Shown here: positions 30,649 to 38,618 of the stretch, piece after piece
Layout of the letters: each line of letters opens with the position of its first letter
Numbering within the stretch: position 1 is the stretch's first letter
Source of the DNA: [Clostridium] ultunense DSM 10521
GTDB taxonomy: Bacteria; Bacillota; Clostridia; Tissierellales; Tepidimicrobiaceae
DNA: 59,525 nucleotides
NCBI RefSeq assembly: GCF_000511955.1
Contig: NZ_AZSU01000001.1
Span: forward strand, 433,267 to 492,791
Direction: 5' to 3'
The notes under the pieces: generated by a model
Told to the model about the DNA's origin: nothing
The model's input: only the letters and a program-made list of their open reading frames with translations
Databases searched by the model: none
Made by a program: the position numbers and the translations under genes

Positions 30649-31833
30649 GTGAAAAAGAAAGTTGCTATTATTTTTGGTGGACGTAGTGTAGAACATGAGG
30701 TTTCTGTAATTACTGGATTACAGGTAATAGAAAATATAGATAAGGATAAATATGATATAATTCCTATCTATATTGATAAAGAAGGCAAATGGTTTACAGG
30801 AAATAGCTTATTGGATTTTGGAAATTTCAAAAATGATAATCTAAAGGATTTACAAGAGGTAGTATTAACATTAAATACTAATGACCACAACCTATATCTT
30901 CATCCAAATAGTATTGGATTGTTTAGAAGAAAAATATTAGATAAAATAGATATTGTATTTCCAACTATCCATGGTACTAATGGAGAAGATGGAACTATAC
31001 AAGGATTATTTGAATTAATGAACATACCCTATGTAGGTGGTGGAGTTTTGGCATCCTCTGTAGGTATGGATAAAATACTTATGAAAGAAGTATTTAAAGC
31101 CTGTGGCCTGCCTACCGTTGATTATTGCTGGTTTTATAGAACCAAATGGATGGAGAATCAAGAAAAAACAATTAACTATGTTGAAGAAAAGTTAAAATAT
31201 CCTCTGTTTGTTAAGCCAGCAAATTTAGGTTCTAGCATTGGTATTTCAAAAGCAAAAGATAGGGAAAGTTTGATTAATGCTGTTGAAATAGCTATAAGAT
31301 ACGATAGAAAGATCATTATTGAAAAAGCTGTTGAAAATCCGAGGGAAATCAATTGTGCTGTAATGGGATACAATGATGATGTTATAGTTTCCTTATGCGA
31401 AGAACCCTTAGGATGGGAAGAAATATTGACCTTTGAGGACAAATATATAAAGAGTAATACCAAAGGAACAGGAAAAGAAGGCAGTAGAAGAATAATTCCT
31501 GCTGATATTGAAGAGGATATAAGAGAAAAAATAGAAGAACTTGCTAAAGAATCCTTTATGGCCATTGATTGTAGTGGTAATTCTAGAATAGATTTCTTAT
31601 TAGATGAAAATGGTAAAATATTTATAAATGAAATCAACACTTTACCAGGGTCAATAGCATTTTATCTCTGGGAAAAGAAAGGTTATCCCTTCAATAAATT
31701 GATAGACAAGATGATAAATATAGCAATAAAAGTACATGAAGATAAAAATGAAAATATGTATATATATGAAGCAGATTTATTTAAAAAGGTTCATTTAGGC
31801 GGTACTAAAGCTAGTAGTGTGAAGGGGATTTAA
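30649..31833 (+). CDS. ddl: D-alanine--D-alanine ligase family protein (ATP-grasp)
   Basis: A 394-residue ATP-grasp ligase that starts with GTG behind TAGGAGGGAG. It carries the Ddl N-terminal signature VAIIFGGRSVEHEVSVITG, FPTIHGTNGEDGTIQG, the ATP-binding KPANLGSSIGISKA and the metal-binding INEINTLPGS. Ordinary Ddl has EINTMPGFT followed by S/YP; here GSIAFYLWEKKG replaces that segment, which in Ddl shapes the second-substrate pocket. Another amino or hydroxy acid could thus be used. It is 18 bases after the MurF-like gene and probably acts with it. Calling it ddl is by family only. Confidence 0.8.
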   Translation: MKKKVAIIFGGRSVEHEVSVITGLQVIENIDKDKYDIIPIYIDKEGKWFTGNSLLDFGNFKNDNLKDLQEVVLTLNTNDHNLYLHPNSIGLFRRKILDKIDIVFPTIHGTNGEDGTIQGLFELMNIPYVGGGVLASSVGMDKILMKEVFKACGLPTVDYCWFYRTKWMENQEKTINYVEEKLKYPLFVKPANLGSSIGISKAKDRESLINAVEIAIRYDRKIIIEKAVENPREINCAVMGYNDDVIVSLCEEPLGWEEILTFEDKYIKSNTKGTGKEGSRRIIPADIEEDIREKIEELAKESFMAIDCSGNSRIDFLLDENGKIFINEINTLPGSIAFYLWEKKGYPFNKLIDKMINIAIKVHEDKNENMYIYEADLFKKVHLGGTKASSVKGI

Positions 31834-31877
31834 ACTTATTTAAAAAAGGAAAGAGTACAAAAGACTGGAGGATAGAG

Positions 31878-33989
31878 ATGGGGATAAAACGCAATATAAT
31901 TAACTTTATGGAAGAAAGACTATACAAACCAATGCTTAAAGAAGAACTAGCTACTCAATTTGGGTTAGAAGGAAAAGAGATAAATGCCTTCTATAAGGTA
32001 TTAGAAGAAATGGAAAAGGAAGGCGTTATAATAAAGACAAGAAATGACCGTTATGGCCTTATCCATAGAATGAATTTGGTAGTAGGAAGGCTAGAAGGGA
32101 ATGAAAAAGGGTTTGGATTTTTAGTGCCCGATGACAAGGAAAAAGAGGATATATTTATTCCTGCAGAAGAAATGAATGGAGCTATTCATGGGGATAGAGT
32201 TGTAGTACGAATAATTAGCAAAGGGACAGTAGATAGAAAAGATGAAGGAGAAGTCATTAGAATATTAGAAAGGGCAAATGAAACCCTAGTGGGAACCTAT
32301 GAAAGTAGTAAAAATTTTGGTTTTGTAATTCCAGATGATTCAAGGATTGCCTATGATGTGTTCATACCAAAGGACCATGCCAATGGGGCTAAAACCAATC
32401 AAAAGGTAGTAGTGGAAATTACTAGATGGCCAGAGAAGAGAAGAAATCCTGAGGGGAAAATAATCGACATATTAGGCTATGTAGGTGAAAAGGGGGTAGA
32501 TATACTCTCAATAATAAAACAGTATAAATTACCTGAAGAATTTCCTGAAAAAGTAGAAGAACAAGCCAAAAGAATAGAACAGACGGTAAAGGAAGAGGAC
32601 ATAAAAAATAGAGTTGATTTAAAAGATTTAAACACCTTTACCATAGATGGTGCAGATGCAAAGGATCTAGATGATGCAGTTTCCATTGAAAAGGTGGGAG
32701 AAAATTATCGTTTGGGTGTCCATATAGCAGATGTTTCCCATTATGTTCCAGAAAGATCTCCTTTAGATAAAGAGGCTTATAAAAGAGGGAATAGCGTATA
32801 TCTAGTCGACCGTGTAATTCCTATGCTTCCTAAAGAATTATCAAATGGAATATGTAGTTTAAATCCAAATGTAGATAGATTGACTCTATCCGTATTCATG
32901 GAAATAGATAGAAATGGTAATGTAGTAGACCATGAGATAGTAGAAGGAGTAATAAGGAGTAAAGCAAGACTTGTTTATGATGATGTTTCTGATTTATTGG
33001 AGAATGATAACTATAAGGCCTTTGATAAATTAGATAAGATTGTAGAAGATTTAAAATTAATGGAGGAACTGAGCCATATATTATATGAAAGAAGAGAAGG
33101 AAGGGGAAGTATAGATTTTGATTTTCCAGAAGCTAGGATAATATTGGATGAAGAGGGTGTGCCTGTTGATATTGTTAAAGAAGACAGAAGGATAGCTAAT
33201 AGGATGATAGAAGAGTTTATGTTAGTGTGTAACGAAACCATTGCTGAATATATGTATTGGTCAGAGGTACCCTTCTTATATAGGGTCCATGAGGAACCAG
33301 ATATGGAAAAAATCAATAGTTTTAACAAATTTGTCCACAATTTTGGATATATGATCAAAGGCACACAAGAAGTCCATCCAAAAGAATTACAAAGACTAAC
33401 GAAAGAGGTAAAAGGAAAGAAAGAAGAAACTTTGATAAATACCTTACTCCTTAGATCCTTAAAGAAAGCTCGATATAGTAGTGAACCAGATATACATTTT
33501 GGCTTAGCAGCTAAATATTATTCCCATTATACTGCCCCTATTAGAAGATACCCAGATTTGCAAATCCATAGGATACTAAAATCTTTTTATAAGGGGAAAC
33601 TAAATCCTCAAGAACAAGCTAAACTGGAAGCCATATTGCCAAAAGTAGCAGAACACACATCTATAACTGAGAGAACAGCAGAAGAGGCAGAAAGAGCAGT
33701 AGATGATTTGAAAGTGGCAGAGTATATGTCCAAGAGAATTGGGAATATTTATGAAGGAATTGTATCATCCCTAACCCATTTCGGTATGTATGTCCAATTA
33801 GAAAATACAGTAGAGGGACTAGTCCATTTTAGTAATATGCTAGATGATTATTATGAATTCGATGAAGATAACTATTATATTATTGGTGAATTTACCAGAA
33901 AGAAATATAAATTAGGTGATACTGTAAGGATTAAGGTAATAAAAGCTGACTTAGTAAAACGGACAGTAGATTTTATGCTATTATCCTGA
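31878..33989 (+). CDS. rnr: Ribonuclease R
   Basis: A 703-residue 3'-5' processive exoribonuclease of the RNB/RNase II family. It has an N-terminal winged-helix (residues ~1-60) and two cold-shock/OB domains (GFGFLVPDD, NFGFVIPDD). The RNB catalytic domain has the Mg2+-binding DGADAKDLDDAVSIE, and YSHYTAPIRRYPDLQIHR lies toward its end. A C-terminal S1 domain follows (GIVSSLTHFGMYVQL). RNase R degrades structured RNA, including mRNAs released by tmRNA. It lies just upstream of smpB and ssrA, the same functional module. GGAGGATAGAG precedes the ATG. Confidence 0.95.
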   Translation: MGIKRNIINFMEERLYKPMLKEELATQFGLEGKEINAFYKVLEEMEKEGVIIKTRNDRYGLIHRMNLVVGRLEGNEKGFGFLVPDDKEKEDIFIPAEEMNGAIHGDRVVVRIISKGTVDRKDEGEVIRILERANETLVGTYESSKNFGFVIPDDSRIAYDVFIPKDHANGAKTNQKVVVEITRWPEKRRNPEGKIIDILGYVGEKGVDILSIIKQYKLPEEFPEKVEEQAKRIEQTVKEEDIKNRVDLKDLNTFTIDGADAKDLDDAVSIEKVGENYRLGVHIADVSHYVPERSPLDKEAYKRGNSVYLVDRVIPMLPKELSNGICSLNPNVDRLTLSVFMEIDRNGNVVDHEIVEGVIRSKARLVYDDVSDLLENDNYKAFDKLDKIVEDLKLMEELSHILYERREGRGSIDFDFPEARIILDEEGVPVDIVKEDRRIANRMIEEFMLVCNETIAEYMYWSEVPFLYRVHEEPDMEKINSFNKFVHNFGYMIKGTQEVHPKELQRLTKEVKGKKEETLINTLLLRSLKKARYSSEPDIHFGLAAKYYSHYTAPIRRYPDLQIHRILKSFYKGKLNPQEQAKLEAILPKVAEHTSITERTAEEAERAVDDLKVAEYMSKRIGNIYEGIVSSLTHFGMYVQLENTVEGLVHFSNMLDDYYEFDEDNYYIIGEFTRKKYKLGDTVRIKVIKADLVKRTVDFMLLS

Positions 33990-34000
33990 ACAATTGTAGG

Positions 34001-34026
34001 GGCAGACCTATCTGTCTGCCTAATCT
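34001..34026 (+). terminator. Weak hairpin between rnr and smpB
   Basis: GGCAGAC (34001-34007) and GTCTGCC (34014-34020) pair around a 6-base loop, followed by TAATCTTATT. It is at most a weak terminator; the surrounding GGGGCAGACC...GTCTGCC is also reminiscent of common dispersed palindromes. Confidence 0.4.
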
Positions 34027-34115
34027 TATTATCTATGCCAAGTATTAAATAATGTTGACATCCTTAGAAATGGTTGATAAACTATTGTCTAGACCAAAAA
34101 AGTGTGGTGATTTAT

Positions 34116-34580
34116 ATGAAAAAAGAAAATGTAAAAATTGTTGCAACCAATAGAAAGGCAAGACATGAATATTTTATTGAGGATACTATAGAAGCAGGAA
34201 TAGCCTTAAAAGGAACAGAGGTAAAATCTATTAGGCTAGGAAGAATTAATGTAAAGGAAAGCTATGCCGTTGTAGAAAATGGAGAAGTATTCATATACAA
34301 TATGCATATAAGCCCCTATGAGCAAGGAAATATTTATAATGTGGATCCAATTAGGAAAAGAAAATTATTACTCCATAAAAGAGAGATTAGAAGATTATCT
34401 GCAGCGGTCATGCAAAAAGGCTATACTTTGGTACCTCTAACTGTATATATTAGGGATGGACTAGTTAAAGTGGAATTGGCAATAGCAAAAGGTAAAAAAT
34501 TGTATGATAAGAGAGAGGATATAGCAAGAAGAGATGCAGAAAGAAGGATGCAACAGCATGCTTCAGAGAAATATAGGTAA
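34116..34580 (+). CDS. smpB: SsrA-binding protein SmpB
   Basis: A 154-residue OB-fold protein that binds the tRNA-like domain of tmRNA and brings it to stalled ribosomes. Visible motifs are [29 protein letters not shown] at the N-terminus, the [11 protein letters not shown] loop, and the basic C-terminal tail [20 protein letters not shown], which enters the decoding centre. The ATG at 34116 gives the canonical N-terminus; the frame opening at 34074 adds unrelated residues. The tmRNA gene lies 270 bases downstream with its own promoter. Confidence 0.96.
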   Translation: MKKENVKIVATNRKARHEYFIEDTIEAGIALKGTEVKSIRLGRINVKESYAVVENGEVFIYNMHISPYEQGNIYNVDPIRKRKLLLHKREIRRLSAAVMQKGYTLVPLTVYIRDGLVKVELAIAKGKKLYDKREDIARRDAERRMQQHASEKYR

Positions 34581-34751
34581 GGGCAATTTTACTAGACAAA
34601 GAAACTAAGCGATGTACAAAAATCAAAAAACATGATTTTGGTACCCTGCTTAAATTCACGTTTCATAATACAGAATTATAGGGTAGAAGGATAGGTTAAA
34701 GGGTTCCAAAGGATGATTTACTACCTTTACAACGTTTGAAAATTTGACACA

Positions 34752-34780
34752 TTGACATAATATCAATATTTTGCTATAAT
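34752..34780 (+). promoter_or_regulatory. Strong sigma-A promoter of ssrA
   Basis: Consensus TTGACA (34752-34757), 17-base spacer ending in TGC, then TATAAT (34775-34780) gives a near-perfect extended promoter. A second TTGACA lies at 34744. Transcription near 34787 would make a ~64-base 5' leader removed to give mature tmRNA. The remainder of 34581-34743 holds nothing recognised. Confidence 0.88.
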
Positions 34781-34940
34781 TAGTAGTGCACCAAAATAAG
34801 GCATAAAAATGTCATCTTGAATCTATATAAAGGGTCTTGCTTTAAAGCATGGGGGCGAAAAGGTTTCGACGGGGATGTGGAAGCAGGAGTAGCGAGTCGT
34901 TGTCGCCAAACAACGTTAAAAGTGGCAACTTAAATTAAAC

Positions 34941-34970
34941 GCAAACGAAGATTACGCATTTGCTGCTTAA
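34941..34970 (+). other. tmRNA tag-peptide reading frame
   Basis: GCA AAC GAA GAT TAC GCA TTT GCT GCT TAA encodes ANEDYAFAA, added after the alanine carried by tmRNA. It ends in the A-x-A-A degradation signal recognised by ClpXP-type proteases. The upstream TTAAATTAAAC is in the usual place for resume-codon selection. Confidence 0.9.
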
Positions 34971-35184
34971 TTAAAGCAGCACGTCCTACCCGAGAATCCC
35001 ACGCCTTGGGATAGGGCGCCAACTCAGTGGGGAACCGAGCCTTACAAAGCTTTGAGTAGGGAACGGAATCTATGAAGCTACTGAAGCTAGAATCCTGTCA
35101 GTAGGAGTCTAGTGGAGGGAATCTCAAATTACTGGCTGCACTCGGAGAAACTCTTGTGGAAATATTTTCGGACGTGGGTTCGAT

Positions 35185-35446
35185 TCAAAGGAGTCGCCCT
35201 ATGGAGTGATCCATAGGTGAAAATCTGGCTTAATCGGTGAAGGCTAAGGGAGTTACCTATGCTAATACCGAGGGGTATGTGGAGAAATCCAACAGCCCTG
35301 TATCGACTCATAGGCTGCTAAGTCTAAATGATATGCAGTACTAGGATGGAAGGTAAGAACAATAATATACTTCCATAATACGCCAGAGGACTTTATGAAA
35401 AGTCCAAGATATAGTCAGTGCCATTAGGAAACTATTGGATAACATG
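35185..35446 (+). ncRNA. Group I intron in the tmRNA T-loop (no endonuclease gene)
   Basis: Core helices can be drawn by hand. P1: exon CGAT (35181-35184, last T opposite G) with GTCG (35193-35196). P2: CCTATGG/CCATAGG (35198-35217). P3: TCTGGC (35224-35229)/GCCAGA (35382-35387). P4: TCGGT/ACCGA. P6a: GGA-GAAA-TCC. P7.1/7.2-like: TGGAAG/CTTCCA. P8: GGACTT/AAGTCC. Then the J8/7-P7 signature AAGATATAGTC (35406-35416). P9: CCATTAG/CTATTGG with a GAAA loop. The intron ends in G35446, and the internal guide GGA can pair with the 3' exon TCC (P10). The extra helix after P7 suggests subgroup IA. It should self-splice. Confidence 0.9.
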
Positions 35447-35550
35447 TCCCACCGCCTCCACCATACATATTTAGGGAGGACAATAACAGAGGTGTAAATT
35501 ACGGATGAACTGAAAAAATTTAATCTCTTGGAGAAATTTTATTAGATAGT

Positions 35551-35586
35551 AAAAACTCTAGCGATTGCACGCTAGAGTTTTTATAG
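35551..35586 (+). terminator. Terminator of ssrA
   Basis: AAAAACTCTAGCG and CGCTAGAGTTTTT form a 13-bp stem around ATTGCA. The stretch 35464-35550 between the CCA end and this hairpin is an unrecognised 3' trailer. Confidence 0.9.
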
Positions 35587-35890
35587 GGAATGATACTGAG
35601 GGTTTATTTCCGATACACTATTATGCACAATATCATACATGTATTCAACACCAGTTTCTGAAGCTTCAAAGCTATAGGCATTATTCTTGTCAATTCCAAT
35701 ATTATTAGCTTCTTTTCCAGTTGGTCTGGTTTTTCATCTTCATTTGTTTTTGCTAATCTACGATTTACATCTACTATCGTTTTTGCTTATCAATAAAAGC
35801 ATTAAATCCACCAATGGTATCATCTTCAAGGCCAGCCATGGGTCCACTTCTATCCATAAGAAAAATAATTTCTGTTAAATTTGCATCCAT
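35581..35890 (-). pseudogene. Decayed vWA-domain protein gene
   Basis: On the minus strand an ATG at 35890 begins MDANLTEIIFLMDRSGPMAG-LEDDTIGGFNAFIDKQK, the N-terminus of a small von Willebrand A-domain protein family. The metal-binding DRSGSM is changed to DRSGPM. A TAG stops the frame after 38 residues. Downstream fragments in other phases read DVNRRLAKTNEDEKPDQ and NIGIDKNNAYSFEASETGVEYMYDIVHNSVS, ending at a TAA at 35581-35583. Most of the ~200-residue domain is deleted. The end of the remnant overlaps the ssrA terminator hairpin. Confidence 0.75.
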
Positions 35891-36120
35891 ACTTATCATC
35901 CCTTCGACTATCCTATATAATATAATATTAACAAAATGTAATGAAGCATTGGATTATTTCAATTTAAAGGCACTTTAAGAGTATCCTTTACTTTTTATCG
36001 AAACTAGAATAAAGTTGTTAATATCTTTGTACAATAGATATTAATATACCCATTTATGAATTTCCTTAATTTTTTGATACAATATAGACAAGTATAATAT
36101 TATTATAGGGGGTATATATA
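35891..36120. other. Intergenic region upstream of the nitroreductase gene
   Basis: AT-rich. A TATAAT lies at 36093-36098 with a TTGATA only 13 bases upstream, so no convincing promoter could be assigned. Nothing else was recognised. Confidence 0.3.
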
Positions 36121-36627
36121 ATGGACGTTTTATCAGCTATAAAAGGTAGAAGAAGTATAAGAAAGTATAGCAACAAACCTGTTGAAGAGGAAAAGTTGTT
36201 AAAGGTTTTAGAGGCAGCTAGACTTTCACCTTCTGCAAAGAATAGACAGGAGTGGAGATTTATAGTTGTAAAAAAATCGGAAACTAGAATGAAACTTACT
36301 GAAGCCATAGGCCAGCCTTTCGTTGGAGAAGCTCCAATTATTTTAGTTTGCTGTGGTACAGAAGTAGAAAGTATTATGAGGGGTGGACAACCAAGATATA
36401 CAGTAGACTTGTCTATTGCAACGGCTTATATGATATTAGAAGCTTACGAACAAGGGTTGGGTACTTGTTGGTTAGGTAGTTATGATGAGAATAAAGTAAA
36501 GGAAGTACTAGGTATTCCAGAAGGAATAAGGGTAGTAGCAATAACACCTTTAGGATATCCTAATGAATCACCTGCCCCAAGACCTAGAAAACAACTTGAT
36601 GAAATAATAAGTTATGATAAATACTAA
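36121..36627 (+). CDS. Nitroreductase family protein
   Basis: A 168-residue FMN-dependent oxidoreductase. Family motifs include the N-terminal [15 protein letters not shown] (FMN phosphate-binding Arg residues), [19 protein letters not shown] and the C-terminal [24 protein letters not shown] followed by PLGYPNE. It is shorter than classical NfsA/B enzymes and belongs to the compact group common in clostridia, whose natural substrates are mostly unknown. It stands alone: a pseudogene on the opposite strand upstream and a strong terminator downstream. Confidence 0.88.
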   Translation: MDVLSAIKGRRSIRKYSNKPVEEEKLLKVLEAARLSPSAKNRQEWRFIVVKKSETRMKLTEAIGQPFVGEAPIILVCCGTEVESIMRGGQPRYTVDLSIATAYMILEAYEQGLGTCWLGSYDENKVKEVLGIPEGIRVVAITPLGYPNESPAPRPRKQLDEIISYDKY

Positions 36628-36645
36628 GGTATAAAAGGGAATGAT

Positions 36646-36695
36646 AAAACAATAGACCTTAATGAAATTCTTAAGGTTTCTATTGTTTTATTTTT
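36646..36695 (+). terminator. Terminator after the nitroreductase gene
   Basis: AAACAATAGACCTTAA and TTAAGGTTTCTATTGTTT form a long stem with a small bulge, followed by TATTTTTG. Confidence 0.85.
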
Positions 36696-36767
36696 GTATA
36701 TTTACAACAAAAAGATAAAGTAGTATAGTATATTTTAATGAATATAATTAGAAAGTGGTGGAAAAGA

Positions 36768-37664
36768 ATGATTCAACAAAACTTAGGAGAATTAGCTGCC
36801 TTAGGAACAGCTTTGTGTTGGACTATATCAGGAATTACTTTTGAGAGTGCGGGGAAAAAAGTAGGGTCTTTATCCGTTAATTATATAAGATTAATTTTAG
36901 GATTCATTTTTATTAGTACATACTCTTTTTTTTCTAGAGGCATGTTGTTGCCCTTAGATGCTACTAAGAATAATTGGGCCTGGTTAATGGTTTCCGGGTT
37001 CATTGGTTTCTTTTTAGGGGATTTATTCTTATTTCAATCTTACGTAGAAGTAGGTTCTAGAATATCATTACTGATAATGGCATCCAGTCCACCAATTTCA
37101 GCTTTTCTTGGGTTTGTTTTTTTAGGTGAAAGACTAGAATTAATTAGTTTATTAGGTATGATTATTACAATTATTGGAATAGCTATAGTAATTTTAAATA
37201 AAGAAACAGGTGAAAGTAAAGTGAAGATAACTTATTCAGAAAAAGGGTTAATATATGCTTTTTTAGGAGCTTTTGGACAAGCTTTAGGACTTATATGTAG
37301 CAAGAAAGGGATGGGAGATTATAATCCTTTGGCTGCTACTCAAATACGCATAATTTCAGGGTTTATCAGTTTCACTATTTTATTTATTATAGCAAAAAAA
37401 TTTGGAGACCTGAAAATTGCATTTAAAAACAAAAAAGCGATGGGAGTTATAGCCATAGGGTCCTTTTTTGGCCCCTTTATAGGGGTAACTCTATCCCTTG
37501 TATCATTAAAATATACTAGTGCAGGTATTTCATCTACTATAACTTCAATAATGCCTGTAACAATAATACCTTTTTCCATTTTAATTTTTAAAGAAAAAGT
37601 AAAGCCAAAAGAGATATTGGGAGCGATAATTTCGGTAATAGGTGTGGGGATACTATTTATTTAG
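36768..37664 (+). CDS. EamA/DMT-family transporter
   Basis: A 298-residue membrane protein with about ten transmembrane helices and two EamA repeats (starting near residues 7 and 155). Typical features are GTALCWTISGITFESAG at the N-terminus, ASSPPISAFLGFVFLGERL at the end of the first repeat and TSIMPVTIIPFSILIFKEKV in the second. Members export or import metabolites such as amino acids or nucleotides-sugars; the substrate cannot be told here. ATG at 36768 is chosen because GGTGGA lies six bases upstream; an in-frame ATG at 36738 would add ten residues. Confidence 0.87.
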   Translation: MIQQNLGELAALGTALCWTISGITFESAGKKVGSLSVNYIRLILGFIFISTYSFFSRGMLLPLDATKNNWAWLMVSGFIGFFLGDLFLFQSYVEVGSRISLLIMASSPPISAFLGFVFLGERLELISLLGMIITIIGIAIVILNKETGESKVKITYSEKGLIYAFLGAFGQALGLICSKKGMGDYNPLAATQIRIISGFISFTILFIIAKKFGDLKIAFKNKKAMGVIAIGSFFGPFIGVTLSLVSLKYTSAGISSTITSIMPVTIIPFSILIFKEKVKPKEILGAIISVIGVGILFI

Positions 37665-37757
37665 AAGAAAAGTTCATATATTAGCAGAAAATTTTCCAAT
37701 AATTTTCCTCCCAATGGGTATTATTTAATATATAAAAATATAAAGATACCAATTCAT

Positions 37758-37796
37758 TTGCCAAAAGATAGAATTTTGCTATAATATTGCTATAAT
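37758..37796 (+). promoter_or_regulatory. Promoter region of the gamma-carbonic-anhydrase-like gene
   Basis: TTGCCA (37758-37763), 16 bases, then TG-C-TATAAT (37778-37785). A second TG-C-TATAAT copy follows at 37789-37796. The duplicated TTGCTATAATAT may give two start sites. Confidence 0.6.
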
Positions 37797-37842
37797 ATCA
37801 AATATTAAGAAAAGCAATAACATATGAAAAGGAGAATAGCGT

Positions 37843-38346
37843 ATGATTAAAAAACTTAAAGGCATAGAACCAAATATTCATAAGGATACCTTTATAGCAG
37901 ATACTGCTTTGGTTATAGGAGATGTAAACATTGGGGAAGGTACTAGTATTTGGTATGGTGCTGTTCTAAGAGGGGATATTGAAAACATTACTATAGGTAA
38001 GTTTTCAAATATTCAGGACAATGTAACTGTTCATACGGAAACAGATATACCTACTAAGGTAGGAGATTATACTGTAGTAGGGCATAATGCGATAGTTCAT
38101 GGCTGTACTGTAGGAGATAATTGTTTAATAGGAATGGGTGCTATTATTATGAATAGAGCAGTTATAGGAGAGAATTGTGTAATCGGTGCTGGAACTGTAG
38201 TAACAGAAGGGAAAAATATACCACCTAATACCTTGGTAATGGGTGTTCCAGGCAGGGTTGTGAGACAAGTCACCGATGAGGAAATTGAGGCGATTAGGAA
38301 AAATGCTTTAAGATACAATAGACTATATAAAAAACATAAAGAATAG
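37843..38346 (+). CDS. Gamma-carbonic-anhydrase-like hexapeptide-repeat protein
   Basis: A 167-residue left-handed beta-helix protein made of hexapeptide repeats from residue ~15 to ~130. Zn-ligand histidines typical of gamma-class carbonic anhydrases are visible in NVTVHTETD and VGHNAIVHGC. The first turn has FIADTALVIGDVNIGEGTSIWYGAVLRGD, the hallmark of the YrdA/PaaY group. Such proteins are often metal-binding, though enzymatic activity varies. GGAGAATAGC precedes the ATG. It is a single-gene unit with its own promoter and terminator. Confidence 0.9.
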   Translation: MIKKLKGIEPNIHKDTFIADTALVIGDVNIGEGTSIWYGAVLRGDIENITIGKFSNIQDNVTVHTETDIPTKVGDYTVVGHNAIVHGCTVGDNCLIGMGAIIMNRAVIGENCVIGAGTVVTEGKNIPPNTLVMGVPGRVVRQVTDEEIEAIRKNALRYNRLYKKHKE

Positions 38347-38352
38347 GAATAT

Positions 38353-38393
38353 TAAAAGCCTTGATTAGATAGCGATTCTAATCAAGGCTTTTA
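38353..38393 (+). terminator. Terminator after the gamma-CA-like gene
   Basis: AAAAGCCTTGATTAGA and TCTAATCAAGGCTTTT form a 16-bp stem around TAGCGAT, 8 bases after the stop codon. Confidence 0.88.
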
Positions 38394-38457
38394 AATTACC
38401 TGCAATACTATAAATGATTATAATGGCCTGTAATGGATAGTTTAACCCAATATTTGA

Positions 38458-38486
38458 TTGACTTTTCTAACTAAAAGGGATAAAAT
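38458..38486 (+). promoter_or_regulatory. Putative promoter of the IclR gene
   Basis: TTGACT (38458-38463) and TAAAAT (38481-38486), 17 bases apart. The -10 region overlaps a GGATAAA motif like those at 46095-46143. Confidence 0.6.
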
Positions 38487-38509
38487 TGTTTAACGAGGCT
38501 AAATTTTAA

Positions 38510-38539
38510 TTACTAATAGTAAAAGTGTTTAATTAGTAA
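38510..38539 (+). promoter_or_regulatory. Inverted repeat downstream of the IclR promoter
   Basis: TTACTAAT (38510-38517) and ATTAGTAA (38532-38539) are perfect inverted repeats in the leader of the IclR gene, a candidate autoregulatory operator. Confidence 0.4.
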
Positions 38540-38618
38540 ATAAGCATAATCCCTACCTAGCTTTAAATATCAATATTTACTTTGCAATTGAAATAATAAT
38601 GTTTTGGAGGGTATGATA

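Larger units (their letters stand above)
34851..35463 (+). ncRNA. ssrA: Transfer-messenger RNA (ssrA), interrupted in the T-loop by a group I intron
   Basis: The 5' end GGGGGCGAAAAGGTTTCGACGG is the tmRNA signature, and its first seven bases pair with CGCCTCC before an encoded ACCA at the 3' end (35460-35463). The tag reading frame is at 34941-34970. The conserved 3' arm reads TTTTCGGACGTGGGTTCGAT up to 35184, then stops matching tmRNA. The expected continuation TCCCACCGCCTCCACCA is found only at 35447-35463. Joining 34851-35184 to 35447-35463 restores a perfect T-arm (GTGGG-TTCGATT-CCCAC) and gives a 351-nt tmRNA, a normal length. The 262 bases in between form a group I intron. Confidence 0.95.

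Noticed and set aside
35129-35311. 60-codon minus-strand frame
   Set aside because: Lies within tmRNA and its intron; not a protein gene.
35687-35878. 63-codon plus-strand frame
   Set aside because: Antisense to the vWA pseudogene; no ribosome binding site.
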